A DNA stretch of 64,000 bases from a bacterium (GCA_905221455.1 CAJNDF010000010.1:1-64000); one strand, 5' to 3'; positions 20,327 to 30,412 are shown, counted from the first letter of the stretch. Made by a program: numbers and translations. The notes: generated by a model not told the origin, from the letters alone.

Positions 20327-21106
20327 TTAATAATACTCACCCTGACGGTAGTCCCATGAGTTAAAGGTATCTGACAGGTGCATCATGATTTTATCAATGT
20401 CAAGTCCTTTACGGATCACAACTGGAGCTGGTGAAGTTGAACGTGCTCCTCCTTGTTCTGGGATGAGTTTGCCGTCCTTATCAACCATAGACACCATCAC
20501 ACCCTGTTCGTAGCGAGTTTCAATCGTTTTGTCAGGTTGGATAGATGCCACATAGTCGTCTGCTTCAATGACAAGGTCCACTGCTCCTTCGATACGTTCT
20601 CCGATACCTTCTACCTTGCCGCGGTTTCCTTTTCCAGATGGGTTTGCAGATGAAGCGTAGACCATTTTACCTTCTTCCCAAAGTTTGGCAGCTAATTGTT
20701 CACCAGCTTTCCCGAATTTGATAACAAAACAGCTAGTACCACGCACATCAGTCATGAGTTCTTCACGGCCATCACCGTATGCTTTGAGTTTTTCAAAAGC
20801 TTCTGGTTTCCATGGAAGGATACAACCAAGGAGAATATCTTCATCCCAATGTTTTTGGTAAAAGGCTTCAATTTCTGGGTTAAGTTGTGCTAAAGCGCGA
20901 AGCTCGTCCATACTACCGCAGAGAACAACACCTGGTTTGTTACGGTTACGTTCTTTGGCTGCGAACTTGCGCTCAAGTCCTGCCTTATCGCTGGTCATGA
21001 TAATGTAACCAACTTTTGTTGGGCAAACGATACATCCGCCCTCACCTTTTAAAATGTCATAGCCTTCTTGTGAAAGTGTTCCGTTCCATTGAATGTGTTT
21101 TGTCAT
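20327..21106 (-). CDS. Sua5/YciO/YrdC domain protein
   Basis: A 259-residue protein. The fold is suggested by VCPTKVGYIIM near residue 27 (place of the YPTET loop), KERNRNKPGVVL near 52 (place of the K-R-P triad) and YASSANPSGKGN near 150 (place of the SANxSG motif). YrdC proteins bind ATP and RNA and make threonylcarbamoyl-AMP for tRNA t6A. The substitutions at the loop suggest a paralogue of unknown substrate rather than the housekeeping enzyme. It is the last gene of the leu operon, 27 bases after leuD. Confidence 0.75.
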   Translation of the reverse strand: MTKHIQWNGTLSQEGYDILKGEGGCIVCPTKVGYIIMTSDKAGLERKFAAKERNRNKPGVVLCGSMDELRALAQLNPEIEAFYQKHWDEDILLGCILPWKPEAFEKLKAYGDGREELMTDVRGTSCFVIKFGKAGEQLAAKLWEEGKMVYASSANPSGKGNRGKVEGIGERIEGAVDLVIEADDYVASIQPDKTIETRYEQGVMVSMVDKDGKLIPEQGGARSTSPAPVVIRKGLDIDKIMMHLSDTFNSWDYRQGEYY

Positions 21107-21133
21107 AGTTCTATATTTCCTTTTCTATTTTTT

Positions 21134-21727
21134 CTAGTCCTGCCAATAGGCTGGTCGTTGTTTTTCATAAGCAGCAATCAAGTCTTCATACTGCAAAGTA
21201 ATACCGATATCATCCAAACCATTTAAGAGCTTATGTTTCCATTCGCTATCGATTTCGAAAGTGAATTCTCCAACTGGTGAGATGATTTTCTGTTGTTCCA
21301 AGTCCACAGTTACCTGATCGGTTGGTTTCAAGTGGGCTAGTTTCTCTCTAACCTCCCTAGGCTGAACAATGGGCAACATGCCATTATTGAGTTCATTATT
21401 GTAATGAATGTCCCCGAAAGATCCTGCAATCACTACCTTAAAACCATAGTCTGCTAAGGCCCAAGCTGCGTGTTCCCTCGAAGAACCTGCCCCAAAGTTA
21501 TCCCCTGAAATGAGAATACTGGCTTTACGATATTCAGGTCGGTTAAAGACAAAGTCTGGGTCCTCAGTATACTTGTCATCCAGATAACGCCAAGCATACA
21601 TGAGGTACTTACCAAAGCCTTTCTTATCAATTAACTTGAGAAACTGCTTGGGTAGGATTTGGTCGGTGTCGATATTATCATTCATGAGAGGAACGGTCGT
21701 TCCTGTATAAACTGTAAATTTCTCCAT
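21134..21727 (-). CDS. leuD: 3-isopropylmalate dehydratase small subunit
   Basis: A 197-residue swivel-domain subunit of isopropylmalate isomerase, second step of leucine synthesis. [15 protein letters not shown] lies at about residues 18-32 and [17 protein letters not shown] near 75 is the substrate-recognition loop. It follows leuC with a 9-base gap and acts with it. Confidence 0.97.
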   Translation of the reverse strand: MEKFTVYTGTTVPLMNDNIDTDQILPKQFLKLIDKKGFGKYLMYAWRYLDDKYTEDPDFVFNRPEYRKASILISGDNFGAGSSREHAAWALADYGFKVVIAGSFGDIHYNNELNNGMLPIVQPREVREKLAHLKPTDQVTVDLEQQKIISPVGEFTFEIDSEWKHKLLNGLDDIGITLQYEDLIAAYEKQRPAYWQD

Positions 21728-21736
21728 ATCCTCTCC

Positions 21737-23119
21737 TTACTGGGCTTCTGGCATTTGCCGAACATCTACGAAGCGCCCTGCGATAGCTGCCGCAGCTGCC
21801 ATGGCTGGACTACAGAGATGGGTCTTAGCACCAAATCCCTGTCTGTCTTCAAAGTTGCGGTTGCTGGTTGAGGCGCAGTGGACGCCATCAGGTACCTTGT
21901 CCGGATTCATTCCTAGGCACATTGAGCAACCTGGGTCTCGCCACTCAAAGCCAGCATCTAGGAAAACTTTATCCAAGCCCAATTTCTCCGCAGCTCGTTT
22001 GACAGGACGAGAGCCTGGGACTACGATAGCCGTTAAGTTAGGAGCAATTTTCTTTCCTTTGACAAATCGCGCAGCCAGCTGTAAGTCGCTGAGACGAGCA
22101 TTGGTACAAGACCCGATAAAGATATAGCCTAGTTCAATATCCGCTGGCTTTTGACCAGGCTCCAAGTCCATGTAATTATAAGCGCGCTCATCATTCATAT
22201 CCTTAATTTCTGGGAATCTACTGTCAAAGTCAACACCCATAGCAGGATTAGTTCCCCAGGTTACCATAGGAGCCAAGTCAGAGACATCCATCCGGATAAC
22301 CTTATCATAAACGGCATCCTCATCACTGACAATTGTTTTCCAATCCGCCACAGCCTCTTCGAAATTCTCTGGAACACACTCGCGTCCCTTGAGATAGTCA
22401 TAGGTGGTTTGATCTGGATTCATAATTCCCATTTTAGAGCCAAACTCGATGGACATATTGCAGATGGTCATTCGCTCTTCCATGCTTAGTGCATCAATCG
22501 CTTGTCCACGATATTCCACCACATAGCCAACACCACAGGCAACGCCGTACTTGGCAATCAAGGCGAGAATATAATCCTTAGAATAAACTCCTTTTTGAGG
22601 AACACCAGTGAACTCTACCAGCATTTTCTTGGGTTTAACTTGCCAGAGAGTCTGGGTAGCAAAGACATGCTCGACCTCGCTGGTCCCAATCCCAAAGGCG
22701 ATCGCTCCGAAAGCTCCGTGGGTTGCCGTATGGCTATCCCCACAGACGATGAATTTCCCTGGTTGAGTCCGTCCTGTTTCTGGACCTACCATGTGCACGA
22801 TTCCCTGTTTTTCAGAACCGTGGGCCGCATGTTCAATCCCAAATTCCTCAACATTCTCAGCTAACTTATCAATTTGCGCTTTCGAAATGACATCTCGAAT
22901 ATCGTAGATATTAACCGTTGGGACATTGTGGTCAAAGGTGCCAAATGTCAAGTCTGGTCGTCTCAATCTGCGTCCTGCGTCTCGCAAACCTTGAAAGGCT
23001 TGGGGACTGGTCACCTCGTGGATATAGTGCTGGTCCACATACATGAGTTGGGGTTGCCCCTCTTCTCCTGTGATGACATGACGGTCCCATAATTTATCAA
23101 AAATCGATTTTCCTGCCAT
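21737..23119 (-). CDS. leuC: 3-isopropylmalate dehydratase large subunit
   Basis: A 460-residue aconitase-family subunit carrying a [4Fe-4S] cluster. The three ligand cysteines are seen in [10 protein letters not shown] (about residue 340) and GCSMCLGMN (about 400). [12 protein letters not shown] is near 125. It isomerises 2- to 3-isopropylmalate with LeuD. Full length. Confidence 0.98.
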   Translation of the reverse strand: MAGKSIFDKLWDRHVITGEEGQPQLMYVDQHYIHEVTSPQAFQGLRDAGRRLRRPDLTFGTFDHNVPTVNIYDIRDVISKAQIDKLAENVEEFGIEHAAHGSEKQGIVHMVGPETGRTQPGKFIVCGDSHTATHGAFGAIAFGIGTSEVEHVFATQTLWQVKPKKMLVEFTGVPQKGVYSKDYILALIAKYGVACGVGYVVEYRGQAIDALSMEERMTICNMSIEFGSKMGIMNPDQTTYDYLKGRECVPENFEEAVADWKTIVSDEDAVYDKVIRMDVSDLAPMVTWGTNPAMGVDFDSRFPEIKDMNDERAYNYMDLEPGQKPADIELGYIFIGSCTNARLSDLQLAARFVKGKKIAPNLTAIVVPGSRPVKRAAEKLGLDKVFLDAGFEWRDPGCSMCLGMNPDKVPDGVHCASTSNRNFEDRQGFGAKTHLCSPAMAAAAAIAGRFVDVRQMPEAQ

Positions 23120-23122
23120 CCA

Positions 23123-23392
23123 TTACCTCCAAATAAAATATAAGGCTACTAGTGTAGTTATCATCCCGAGAAACCAAACCGTCTTAAAGTACCATTTTCT
23201 AGTCTTGTGGTGAAAAATGATTCCTGCTAGCCAGGCACCAAAACCACCACAAGTAAAGGTTAAAATGAGTAAGATTTTCTCAGGGATGCGCCAAGCTCTT
23301 CTCCTGGCCTTAGATTTGTCAATACCATAAATCAAGAAAACCATGACATTCCAAATCAAAAGAACTAGAGTAATTTTTTCGTCTAACTTCAT
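23123..23392 (-). CDS. DUF1294 small membrane protein inside the leu operon
   Basis: An 89-residue protein with about three hydrophobic helices (residues 8-24, 42-60 and 68-86). The core YGIDKSKARRRAWRIPE is typical of DUF1294 proteins. Function unknown. The start overlaps leuB by four bases (ATGA) and the stop is 3 bases before leuC, so it is translated within the leu transcript. Nothing in the sequence ties it to leucine synthesis. Confidence 0.88.
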   Translation of the reverse strand: MKLDEKITLVLLIWNVMVFLIYGIDKSKARRRAWRIPEKILLILTFTCGGFGAWLAGIIFHHKTRKWYFKTVWFLGMITTLVALYFIWR

Positions 23393-24426
23393 AACCTTGC
23401 AATAATAGCTTCTGTCATTTCCTTGGTCGAAGCCTGTCCACCTATATCTCTTGTTAAAATACCAGCCGCTAAACTTACCTCAACAGCACGCTCGATACGT
23501 TCCGCATCCTCATAACGTCCAAAACTGTCTCTCAACATCATGGCAACTGATAAAATCATGGAAATAGGATTGGCAATTCCTTGACCTGCAATATCAGGAG
23601 CTGAACCGTGAATGGGCTCATAGAGACTTGGACCCTTTTCAGAATGACTGGCTGATGGCATAACTCCAAGGGTGCCTGATAAAACGCTTGATTCATCAGA
23701 TAAGATATCTCCGAAAAGATTCTCCGTCACGATGACATCGAACTTGGCAGGATTGGTAATCATGAGCATGGCAGCTGAGTCTACCAGCTGGTTTTCCAAG
23801 GTTACATCTGGGAAATCCTGCGCGACTTCCTCAGCCACTTTCCGCCAGAGTTTTGATGTCGCTAGAACATTTTGCTTATCGATACTAGTAACGATTTTTC
23901 TGCGATTTCTTGCAATTTCAAAGGCTTTGCGAATAATCCGTTCTACTTCCTCATAGCTATAGTCGTTGATATCACGCGCTTTTCGCTCTTCAAGGATATG
24001 GTCCCCAAAGTAGATACCACCTGTCAACTCACGCACAACTACAAAATCTACACCAGCAATTCGTTCTGGTTTGAGTGGTGACAAATGTTTGAGACTATCA
24101 AAGATTTTTACAGGCCGAATATTAGCGTAAAGATTGAGTTCCTTACGGAGAGCCAGCAGGCCTTGTTCAGGGCGAACCACTGCTCCATCATACTGAGGAC
24201 TACCGATAGCTGCTAGGAGGATAGCATCTGCTTCCCTACTTGCCTTGAGGGTTTCATCAGGTAAAGGATGCCCTGCAGCATCAATACCTGCACCTCCGAA
24301 GGGTCTTCTATCAATCTCATAGTCAAAACCTGTTTTTTCAGCTAGAGCCTCCAGAACCTCTAAACCAGCCTCCATGATTTCTGGACCGATTCCGTCCCCT
24401 GCTAGAGCTACTATTTTCTTTGTCAT
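23389..24426 (-). CDS. leuB: 3-isopropylmalate dehydrogenase
   Basis: A 345-residue NAD+-dependent oxidative decarboxylase, third step of leucine synthesis. N-terminal GDGIGPEIM, the substrate arginine region (LRKELNLYANIRPVK), and the metal-binding region VTENLFGDILSDESSVL with GSAPDIAGQGIANP are all present. Encoded 11 bases after leuA. Confidence 0.98.
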   Translation of the reverse strand: MTKKIVALAGDGIGPEIMEAGLEVLEALAEKTGFDYEIDRRPFGGAGIDAAGHPLPDETLKASREADAILLAAIGSPQYDGAVVRPEQGLLALRKELNLYANIRPVKIFDSLKHLSPLKPERIAGVDFVVVRELTGGIYFGDHILEERKARDINDYSYEEVERIIRKAFEIARNRRKIVTSIDKQNVLATSKLWRKVAEEVAQDFPDVTLENQLVDSAAMLMITNPAKFDVIVTENLFGDILSDESSVLSGTLGVMPSASHSEKGPSLYEPIHGSAPDIAGQGIANPISMILSVAMMLRDSFGRYEDAERIERAVEVSLAAGILTRDIGGQASTKEMTEAIIARL

Positions 24427-24437
24427 AGCATTCTCCT

Positions 24438-26000
24438 TTACACACTAGGCATATCGCGATAGGAAACGCTGCGTCCCATCTCACCTGCATTCTCTTTTTG
24501 AACAAAGGTATTAGCATTGATGTAGGCAATAGCCGAAGCCTTCAGCACATCGAAATCAAGCCCTGCTGCATTAAAGATGGTTTCTGTATCTCTGTTTTCA
24601 ACAGTGACCAAGACCCGAGCCTGGGCATCAATTCCATCTGTCACAGCATCAATGGTATAGGACACCAAGCGGACGGATTGATTAAAGAACTTGTCGATAG
24701 CATTAAAGATTGCTTCAACAGAACCTTGCCCTGTCGCATTAAATTCGACCTTCTCACCATCCATATTGGCTAGGCTAACAAGCGCTTCAATGTCATTGTC
24801 TGCATGAGTTTGAAGTTGTAAATCATCAAAATGGAATCCTTCTGGATTTTCAACCATGGTTCCAGCTACCAGCGCACGAATATCTGCATCTGTGATTTCT
24901 TGTTTCTTATCGGCCAGTGCCTTGAACTTAGCAAAGAGTGGTTTGATATCTTCTTCTGTATAATCTAGGGCCAGTTCTCTTAGTTTCTCAACAAAAGCAT
25001 GGCGACCAGACAATTTACCAAGCGGAAGACTATTGCTCTTAACACCAACCAATTCAGGAGTGATAATTTCATAAGTAAGAGGATTTTTAAGGACTCCGTC
25101 TTGGTGAATACCAGATTCGTGAGAGAAGGCATTGCCACCAACCACAGCCTTGTTTTTAGGAACTGGAATTCCTGAGAAGCGAGAAACCATTTCTGACGTA
25201 TTGATGGTTTCGTTTAAGACAATACTGGTTTCTGCTTGGTAGTAATCTTGGCGAATATTGAGGGCAACTGCAATTTCTTCCAAAGCAGCATTTCCAGCTC
25301 GCTCCCCAATACCGTTGATAGTTCCTTCAACACGTCCTGCACCATTCTTGACAGCAGCAAGGCTATTTGCCACTGCAATTCCAAGGTCATCGTGACAGTG
25401 AGGCGAATAGATAATCTGACGATCCGTCTTAACATTCTCAATTAGGTGTTTGAAAATGGCGCCGTATTCCTCTGGCGTGGTAAATCCAACCGTATCAGGA
25501 ATATTGATATAAGACGCCCCCGCATCAACCGCTGTTTGAACAACTTGCAAGAGGAAATCCAACTCTGTTCTAGTTGCATCTTCTGGAGAGAATTCAACCA
25601 CTTCAAACTTAGAACGGGCATAAGAAACATGCTCCTTAATAGCTTCCAAAATCTCTTCCTTGCTCTTATTGAGCTTATACTTGCGGTGAATGGGACTGGT
25701 AGCAATAAAAACGTGAACTTGTGGATACTTGGCGTCCTTGAGGGCCTCGTAGCAAGCATCAATATCAGACTTGACAGAGCGGGCCAAACCAGTCACCGCT
25801 GTTTTCTTCAAGACCTTAGCAATCTCCTGCACTGCCGTAAATGAGTCTGGACTAGCCGCTGGAAAACCAGCTTCAATTGCTGAAATTCCCCATTTCTCCA
25901 GCTGTCTTGCAATAGCAATTTTTTCCTTAATTGAAAAGTTAACACCCGGCGTCTGCTCTCCATCCCGAAGGCTGGTATCTAGAAATTCAACTGTTCTCAT
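24438..26000 (-). CDS. leuA: 2-isopropylmalate synthase
   Basis: A 520-residue enzyme that condenses acetyl-CoA with 2-oxoisovalerate, the committed step to leucine. The TIM barrel begins with DTSLRDGEQTPGV, with metal ligands in SPHCHDDLGIA (about residue 200) and GTINGIGERAGN. The LeuA dimer/regulatory domain (about 395-515), where leucine normally gives feedback inhibition, is complete. First gene of the operon, under the attenuator described upstream. Confidence 0.98.
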   Translation of the reverse strand: MRTVEFLDTSLRDGEQTPGVNFSIKEKIAIARQLEKWGISAIEAGFPAASPDSFTAVQEIAKVLKKTAVTGLARSVKSDIDACYEALKDAKYPQVHVFIATSPIHRKYKLNKSKEEILEAIKEHVSYARSKFEVVEFSPEDATRTELDFLLQVVQTAVDAGASYINIPDTVGFTTPEEYGAIFKHLIENVKTDRQIIYSPHCHDDLGIAVANSLAAVKNGAGRVEGTINGIGERAGNAALEEIAVALNIRQDYYQAETSIVLNETINTSEMVSRFSGIPVPKNKAVVGGNAFSHESGIHQDGVLKNPLTYEIITPELVGVKSNSLPLGKLSGRHAFVEKLRELALDYTEEDIKPLFAKFKALADKKQEITDADIRALVAGTMVENPEGFHFDDLQLQTHADNDIEALVSLANMDGEKVEFNATGQGSVEAIFNAIDKFFNQSVRLVSYTIDAVTDGIDAQARVLVTVENRDTETIFNAAGLDFDVLKASAIAYINANTFVQKENAGEMGRSVSYRDMPSV

Positions 26001-26032
26001 AAGATTTCCCCTTTTCCAAATGTGGTTTTTAA

Positions 26033-26067
26033 AAAAACATCTCGCTTAGAAGTCCAAGCGAGATGTT
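26033..26067 (-). terminator. Attenuator terminator in the leuA leader
   Basis: AACATCTCGCTT (26056-26067 arm) and AAGCGAGATGTT (26036-26047 arm) form a perfect 12-bp stem followed by T5 or more in the minus-strand sense. An upstream CCAAGCGGGA segment can pair with TCTCGCTTGG instead and would break the terminator. It lies 33 bases before leuA. Confidence 0.9.
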
Positions 26068-26113
26068 GATTCACTCCCGCTTGGTAAGCCAAACAGGACT
26101 AATGCTTTTTGCA

Positions 26114-26167
26114 CTAGCCCGAGTACCTCAACAACAAAGCAAATTGATTAAACTTAGCTGTTTTCAT
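26114..26167 (-). CDS. leu operon leader peptide (17 residues, Leu-Leu-Leu)
   Basis: The minus-strand ORF reads MKTAKFNQFALLLRYSG with three consecutive TTG leucine codons. It has an AAGGAGAAA ribosome site 8 bases before the ATG. It ends in a hairpin (GGGCTAGTGC-A5-GCATTAGTCC) that precedes the alternative antiterminator and terminator. This is the layout of ribosome-mediated leucine attenuation, known from the lactococcal leu operon. The peptide itself probably has no function beyond being translated. Confidence 0.88.
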   Translation of the reverse strand: MKTAKFNQFALLLRYSG

Positions 26168-26203
26168 GTTTGACTTTCTCCTTCGTTTGATATCTTGTTT
26201 AGT

Positions 26204-26232
26204 ATTTTAGCATAGGCAAAAGCACTTGTCAA
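26204..26232 (-). promoter_or_regulatory. Promoter of the leu operon
   Basis: Minus strand -35 TTGACA (26232-26227), 17-bp spacer, -10 TAAAAT (26209-26204). Transcription would start about 30 bases before the leader peptide. Confidence 0.85.
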
Positions 26233-26314
26233 GAAAAAATCCAATATTTTCTGAAAATTTCTTCAGTATAGAATATTTCGCTAATTGAAAGTTCTTGAAA
26301 ATCCTTGAAATATT

Positions 26315-26971
26315 TCATTTTTTAGAGGTTAAGCTCCAACTTTTTTCTATCAATTCCAGGACCATTTCATCTGACAAAGTATCATCAAAAGCCACACTAA
26401 TCCAGTAGCGTTTGTTCATATGAAAGGCTGGGTAAATTCCCTTTTCTGAAAGTAAGGCCGCTACTTGGTCGTGTTTGAGGTTCACTGCTTCGACTAGCCC
26501 TTCTCTACCCTTTTCCAGTTTATTCCAAGAAATTTTCATCAAAACAGCATACCACTTTTTATTGCCTTCGTGTCTTAACACTGCCGTATCAGGCGATTTC
26601 TCCCACAAATACTCCAATTGATTACCATACTTTTCCTGAACTTGAGTCATGATTCGTTTAGTCTGAGGACAGATAAAATCCTGCACCTCAAAACAAGCCT
26701 TCTGAATTTGGTAAAGAATCTCCAAACAAGCCTCACGGACACTTGCAATAAAACTTCCTCTCATACTTTCCATATGGACTTGAGGATATAGGTCACCCGT
26801 TTCCTGATCAAAGACCTGAAAATTCACATTATCAGTAGTGATGGAGACTGTCATGACAAAGTCACCCTGCAAAATCTGGCAACTATAAGTCCAGACTTCT
26901 CCATTTTCTACAAAACCATAGGCACGAGCCTTTTCTTGATTAAACTGATAGGATTTAAAAATTTCAAACAT
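26315..26971 (-). CDS. MmcQ/YjbR family protein
   Basis: A 218-residue protein. The C-terminal half (about 98-215) carries the MmcQ/YjbR fold, with KWYAVLMKISWNKL, VEAVNLKHDQVAALLSEKGIYPAFHMNKRYWISVAFDD and a final helix. The N-terminal half is a less conserved beta-rich domain. Members are described as putative DNA-binding proteins, but no activity is established. No usual ribosome site lies next to the ATG; GAAAGG is 30 bases upstream, beyond a hairpin. Confidence 0.8.
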   Translation of the reverse strand: MFEIFKSYQFNQEKARAYGFVENGEVWTYSCQILQGDFVMTVSITTDNVNFQVFDQETGDLYPQVHMESMRGSFIASVREACLEILYQIQKACFEVQDFICPQTKRIMTQVQEKYGNQLEYLWEKSPDTAVLRHEGNKKWYAVLMKISWNKLEKGREGLVEAVNLKHDQVAALLSEKGIYPAFHMNKRYWISVAFDDTLSDEMVLELIEKSWSLTSKK

Positions 26972-26975
26972 AAGT

Positions 26976-27005
26976 GAAAACTGCTACCCAAAGCTAGCAG
27001 TTCCT
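26976..27005 (-). terminator. Hairpin between cutC and the YjbR-family gene
   Basis: AACTGCTA (26995-27002 arm) and TAGCAGTT (26979-26986 arm) pair perfectly around an 8-base loop, followed by TTTTCACTT in the minus-strand sense. It may be a weak terminator for cutC or a spacer that brings GAAAGG near the next ATG. Confidence 0.5.
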
Positions 27006-27014
27006 TTCTATTTT

Positions 27015-27647
27015 TTAAAAGACAACCTTGGTTCCATGCAATTGTGTCACGCCCAACTGGTCGATAAAGGTTTGACGGTTGTCCAAGTCAATCCCCCCAC
27101 CTGGTAGAATTTCAATTTTACCTTTAGCATGTTCCAAAATTCTGTGATAGTGAGCAAAACGTTTGTCTAGCGAGTCGCCAGATACTCCAGCACGAGTTAA
27201 GATACGGGCGACACCAGCTTGGCTGAGCCAGTCAATTGCCTCCAACTGGTCTTCATCACTCAATTCATCAAAGGCCATGTGAAAGACAATTTCCATTCCT
27301 TTTGATGCAGCAATTAACTTTTCAAGATTAGCTTTATCCAACTTTTTATCAGCAGTTAAAGCACCAAATACAACCCCTTGACTTCCAGCCTGAGCAGTCA
27401 AACGAATATCTTCTAGCATGATAGCAATTTCTAGTTCATTATAGACAAAATCGCCACCACGTGGACGAATCATGGTCATAATAGTCGTTTCATAGTTAGC
27501 AGCCAGTTCAACAGCTGCCTTGGTGACTCCATAGCTTGGTGTTGTTCCTCCCACTGCTAGATTATCACAAAGTTCGATTCGGCGAGCTCCAGCCTGCATC
27601 GCTTTTTCAAGCAAGGTCACATTTTCAGCACAAAATTCGTAAATCAT
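27015..27647 (-). CDS. cutC: CutC family protein
   Basis: A 210-residue TIM-barrel protein with N-terminal EFCAENVTLLEKAMQAGARRIELCDNLAVGGTTPS and the MIRPRGGDFVYNELE motif, both hallmarks of CutC. The family was named for copper homeostasis in E. coli, but a direct copper role is disputed. Somewhat shorter than E. coli CutC (about 250). Ribosome site AAGGAG. No copper regulator or transporter is nearby. Confidence 0.93.
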   Translation of the reverse strand: MIYEFCAENVTLLEKAMQAGARRIELCDNLAVGGTTPSYGVTKAAVELAANYETTIMTMIRPRGGDFVYNELEIAIMLEDIRLTAQAGSQGVVFGALTADKKLDKANLEKLIAASKGMEIVFHMAFDELSDEDQLEAIDWLSQAGVARILTRAGVSGDSLDKRFAHYHRILEHAKGKIEILPGGGIDLDNRQTFIDQLGVTQLHGTKVVF

Positions 27648-27740
27648 TTGATTCTCCTTGATGTTTTCTTTAAATTTATTATATCATATTATTTTAAATA
27701 TACTTTCATTTTTATCAAGGCAAATAACTACTATTTTTAT

Positions 27741-28100
27741 CTATTCTTTGTCAGGAATGACTTTAAAGAGATAGTAGGTGATAAAGATAGTCAAGGCTCC
27801 CAGACCGATTTTGACTGGCAAAAGAGGGGCAAAATAAATAGAAATCCCCATCAAGATGTAGATAGATACGATGATTTTTTTCTTACGTTCACGCGCAATA
27901 GACTTAGTCTCGCGAAAATCAGCTACATATGCTTGATAGAGCTTGGTATGATAAAGCCAATCTTCGAAGCGCTTGGAACTTCTGGAGAAACAAGCAATAG
28001 ACAACAAAAGGAAAGGCGTTGTGGGCAACAAGGGCAAGACAACCCCAACAATAGCCAAGGCCAGTGATAAAAAACCAATAATAAGATAAATAATACGCAT
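27741..28100 (-). CDS. DUF454 (YbaN-like) membrane protein
   Basis: A 119-residue protein with hydrophobic segments at about 3-35 and 72-113. The motif LPLLPTTPFLLLSIACFSRSSKRFEDWLYHTKLYQAYVADF is typical of DUF454. Function unknown. Ribosome site AGGAG, separate from topA by a terminator. Confidence 0.87.
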   Translation of the reverse strand: MRIIYLIIGFLSLALAIVGVVLPLLPTTPFLLLSIACFSRSSKRFEDWLYHTKLYQAYVADFRETKSIARERKKKIIVSIYILMGISIYFAPLLPVKIGLGALTIFITYYLFKVIPDKE

Positions 28101-28166
28101 AACTACTCCTAATTAAAATAATCTTCTTCTAGTTTCGCATACAATGATGAATTTTGTCAAGCTTCA

Positions 28167-28200
28167 ACTAAAAAGAGCCTGAAATTCACTTTCAGGACTC
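28167..28200 (-). terminator. Terminator of topA
   Basis: AGAGTCCTGAAA and TTTCAGGCTCT pair around GTGAA, then T5, within 10 bases of the topA stop on the minus strand. Confidence 0.88.
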
Positions 28201-28205
28201 TCCTC

Positions 28206-30293
28206 TTATTTAATCTTTTCTTCCTCGTAGTCACCCTTGCCACAAACAACCTGCTTGCCACCACCACGGACTTTTTTCTCCATGAGGAAGTTACCACATT
28301 TTGGACAGTCACGACCAACAGGCTTGTCCCAAGAGGTAAATTCACATTCTGGATAGCGATTGCAACCATAGAAAAGACGATTACGTTTGGTTTTACGCTC
28401 AATGATTTGTCCCTGATGACAACTTGGACACTCAACACCAATCTCTTTCACGATTGCTTGGGTATGACGGCAATCTGGGAAATTACTACAAGCGTAGAAC
28501 TTACCAAAACGACCAAGTTTAATGACCATTGGACTGCCACACACTTCACAATCAAATCCAGCTGGTTCATCCTTGATTTGGATTTTCTCCATTTCTTCTT
28601 CAGCCTTGGCCACTTCTTTAGAGAATGGTTTGTAAAAGGCATCAATAACACGTTGCCACTGCTCTTTTCCAACTTCGACATCATCCAGTTTGCCTTCCAT
28701 TTCAGCTGTAAAGGTCACGTTTACGATATCTGGGAAATATTCAACAATGAGCTTGTTAACAATTTCTCCCAACTCTGTCGGTTCAAAACGTTTGGCTGCA
28801 AGGCGAACATAATAACGTTTCTGAATAGTTTCAATGGTTGGTGCATAGGTTGACGGACGGCCAACCCCATTTTCCTCCAAGGTCTTGATTAGTGTTGCTT
28901 CAGAATAGCGAGCAGGCGGTTGAGTGAAATGTTGCTCTGGTTTGCTATTGACCTGTTTGACCACATCTCCAACAGCCATATCTGGTAACATCTTATTCTT
29001 GTCAGAATCATTATAAATGGCAAGATAACCATCAAACTTAACCTGACTACCATTGGCAGCAAATTGAACCCCATTTTGAGACAATTTAACGGCCATGGTA
29101 TCAAAGACAGCAGCTGTCATCTGGCTCGCCACAAAACGATTCCAGATAAGAGTATAAAGTTTGAGCTGATCCTTGTCCAGATACTTAGCAATACTTTCAG
29201 GTGTATTAAAAACACTAGACGGGCGAATTGCCTCGTGGGCATCCTGAGCACCTGAAGCGTTTTTGACCTTGCTACCATGCTTAGAATACTTGCTACCAAA
29301 ACGGTCTGTAATAAAACTTGCTGCTTCGTTCTGTGCCACTGGACTGATACGAGTCGAATCGGTACGCATGTAGGTAATCAAACCTTGAACACCAGAACCG
29401 ATATTAATCCCTTCATAAAGCTGTTGCGCAACCATCATGGTCTTTCGAGTACGGAAATTGATTTTATTAGCCGCATCCATCTGCATAGATGAAGTGGTAT
29501 AAGGTAAAGGAGCATTGCGTTTGCGCTCTTTCTTATCTACCTGATCCACTGAAAAATCTTTGCTAGTCAGACGAGACAAGACTTCCTTAACCTCATCATT
29601 ACTAGTCAGTTTCAGCTTTTTACCATCTACTCCATAAAAGGAAGCCTGGAATTGCTTGGTTCCTTTTTTAAAGACAGCATCAATTGTCCAGTATTCTTCT
29701 GGTTGGAAGGCATTGATTTCATTCTCACGGTCAATGATGAGTTTAAGGGCAATGGACTGTACGCGCCCTGCTGATAAACCCTTCTTGACCTTTTTCCACA
29801 AAATAGGCGAAATCGAATACCCTACCAAGCGGTCCAAGACACGACGAGCCTGTTGGGCATCGACCAAGTCCATATCAATCTTGCGTGGCTCTTTGAAAGC
29901 ATTTTTGACTGCATCCTTGGTGATTTCATTGAAGACCACACGGTTGGCATCATTTTCATCCAAGTTGAGAATATGAGCCAAATGCCAAGAAATCGCTTCT
30001 CCTTCACGGTCCGGGTCACTCGCCAGAAAGACTTTATTAGCTTTTTTAGCTTCTTTTTTCAAGTCATTGATGAGGGGACCTTTTCCTCGGATATTGATAT
30101 ATTGCGGTTCATAATTATTTTCAATATCAACGGACATACTGGATTTCTTCAAATCACGGATATGCCCGACACTGGCTAAAACTTTGTAGTTTCTGCCTAG
30201 ATATTTCTCAATCGTTTTCGCCTTAGCAGGCGACTCCACGATGACTAGATTTTTTTTAACTGTTGATTTTTTCTTTTTTGTTGCCGTAGCCAC
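28206..30293 (-). CDS. topA: DNA topoisomerase I
   Basis: A 695-residue type IA topoisomerase that relaxes negative supercoils. Toprim motif [15 protein letters not shown] is near residue 110 and the active-site Tyr sits in [13 protein letters not shown] near 315. C-terminal zinc ribbons of the C-x2-C...C-x4-5-C kind lie at about 580-610 and 620-655. A third ribbon near 665 has only three cysteines and is probably not metal-binding. I chose GTG 30293, preceded by AAAAGG, over an upstream TTG at 30311. Confidence 0.97.
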   Translation of the reverse strand: MATATKKKKSTVKKNLVIVESPAKAKTIEKYLGRNYKVLASVGHIRDLKKSSMSVDIENNYEPQYINIRGKGPLINDLKKEAKKANKVFLASDPDREGEAISWHLAHILNLDENDANRVVFNEITKDAVKNAFKEPRKIDMDLVDAQQARRVLDRLVGYSISPILWKKVKKGLSAGRVQSIALKLIIDRENEINAFQPEEYWTIDAVFKKGTKQFQASFYGVDGKKLKLTSNDEVKEVLSRLTSKDFSVDQVDKKERKRNAPLPYTTSSMQMDAANKINFRTRKTMMVAQQLYEGINIGSGVQGLITYMRTDSTRISPVAQNEAASFITDRFGSKYSKHGSKVKNASGAQDAHEAIRPSSVFNTPESIAKYLDKDQLKLYTLIWNRFVASQMTAAVFDTMAVKLSQNGVQFAANGSQVKFDGYLAIYNDSDKNKMLPDMAVGDVVKQVNSKPEQHFTQPPARYSEATLIKTLEENGVGRPSTYAPTIETIQKRYYVRLAAKRFEPTELGEIVNKLIVEYFPDIVNVTFTAEMEGKLDDVEVGKEQWQRVIDAFYKPFSKEVAKAEEEMEKIQIKDEPAGFDCEVCGSPMVIKLGRFGKFYACSNFPDCRHTQAIVKEIGVECPSCHQGQIIERKTKRNRLFYGCNRYPECEFTSWDKPVGRDCPKCGNFLMEKKVRGGGKQVVCGKGDYEEEKIK

Positions 30294-30328
30294 AGTATCA
30301 CACCTTTTCAAAGTAATAAACTTTATAA

Positions 30329-30357
30329 AGTGTAAACCATTTTGCCATAACTGTCAA
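30329..30357 (-). promoter_or_regulatory. Promoter of topA
   Basis: Minus strand -35 TTGACA (30357-30352), 17-bp spacer, -10 TACACT (30334-30329), 36 bases before the GTG start. topA therefore need not depend on read-through from dprA. Confidence 0.75.
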
Positions 30358-30412
30358 GACTTAGCTACTATAATAGAAGAAAAGTTTGTCTAGTAAGCGG
30401 ACTTTCTTCTTA

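Noticed and set aside
26001..26170. T-box riboswitch before leuA
   Set aside because: No T-box consensus (AGGGTGGNACCGCG) and no specifier loop; the leader peptide with three Leu codons explains the terminator instead.
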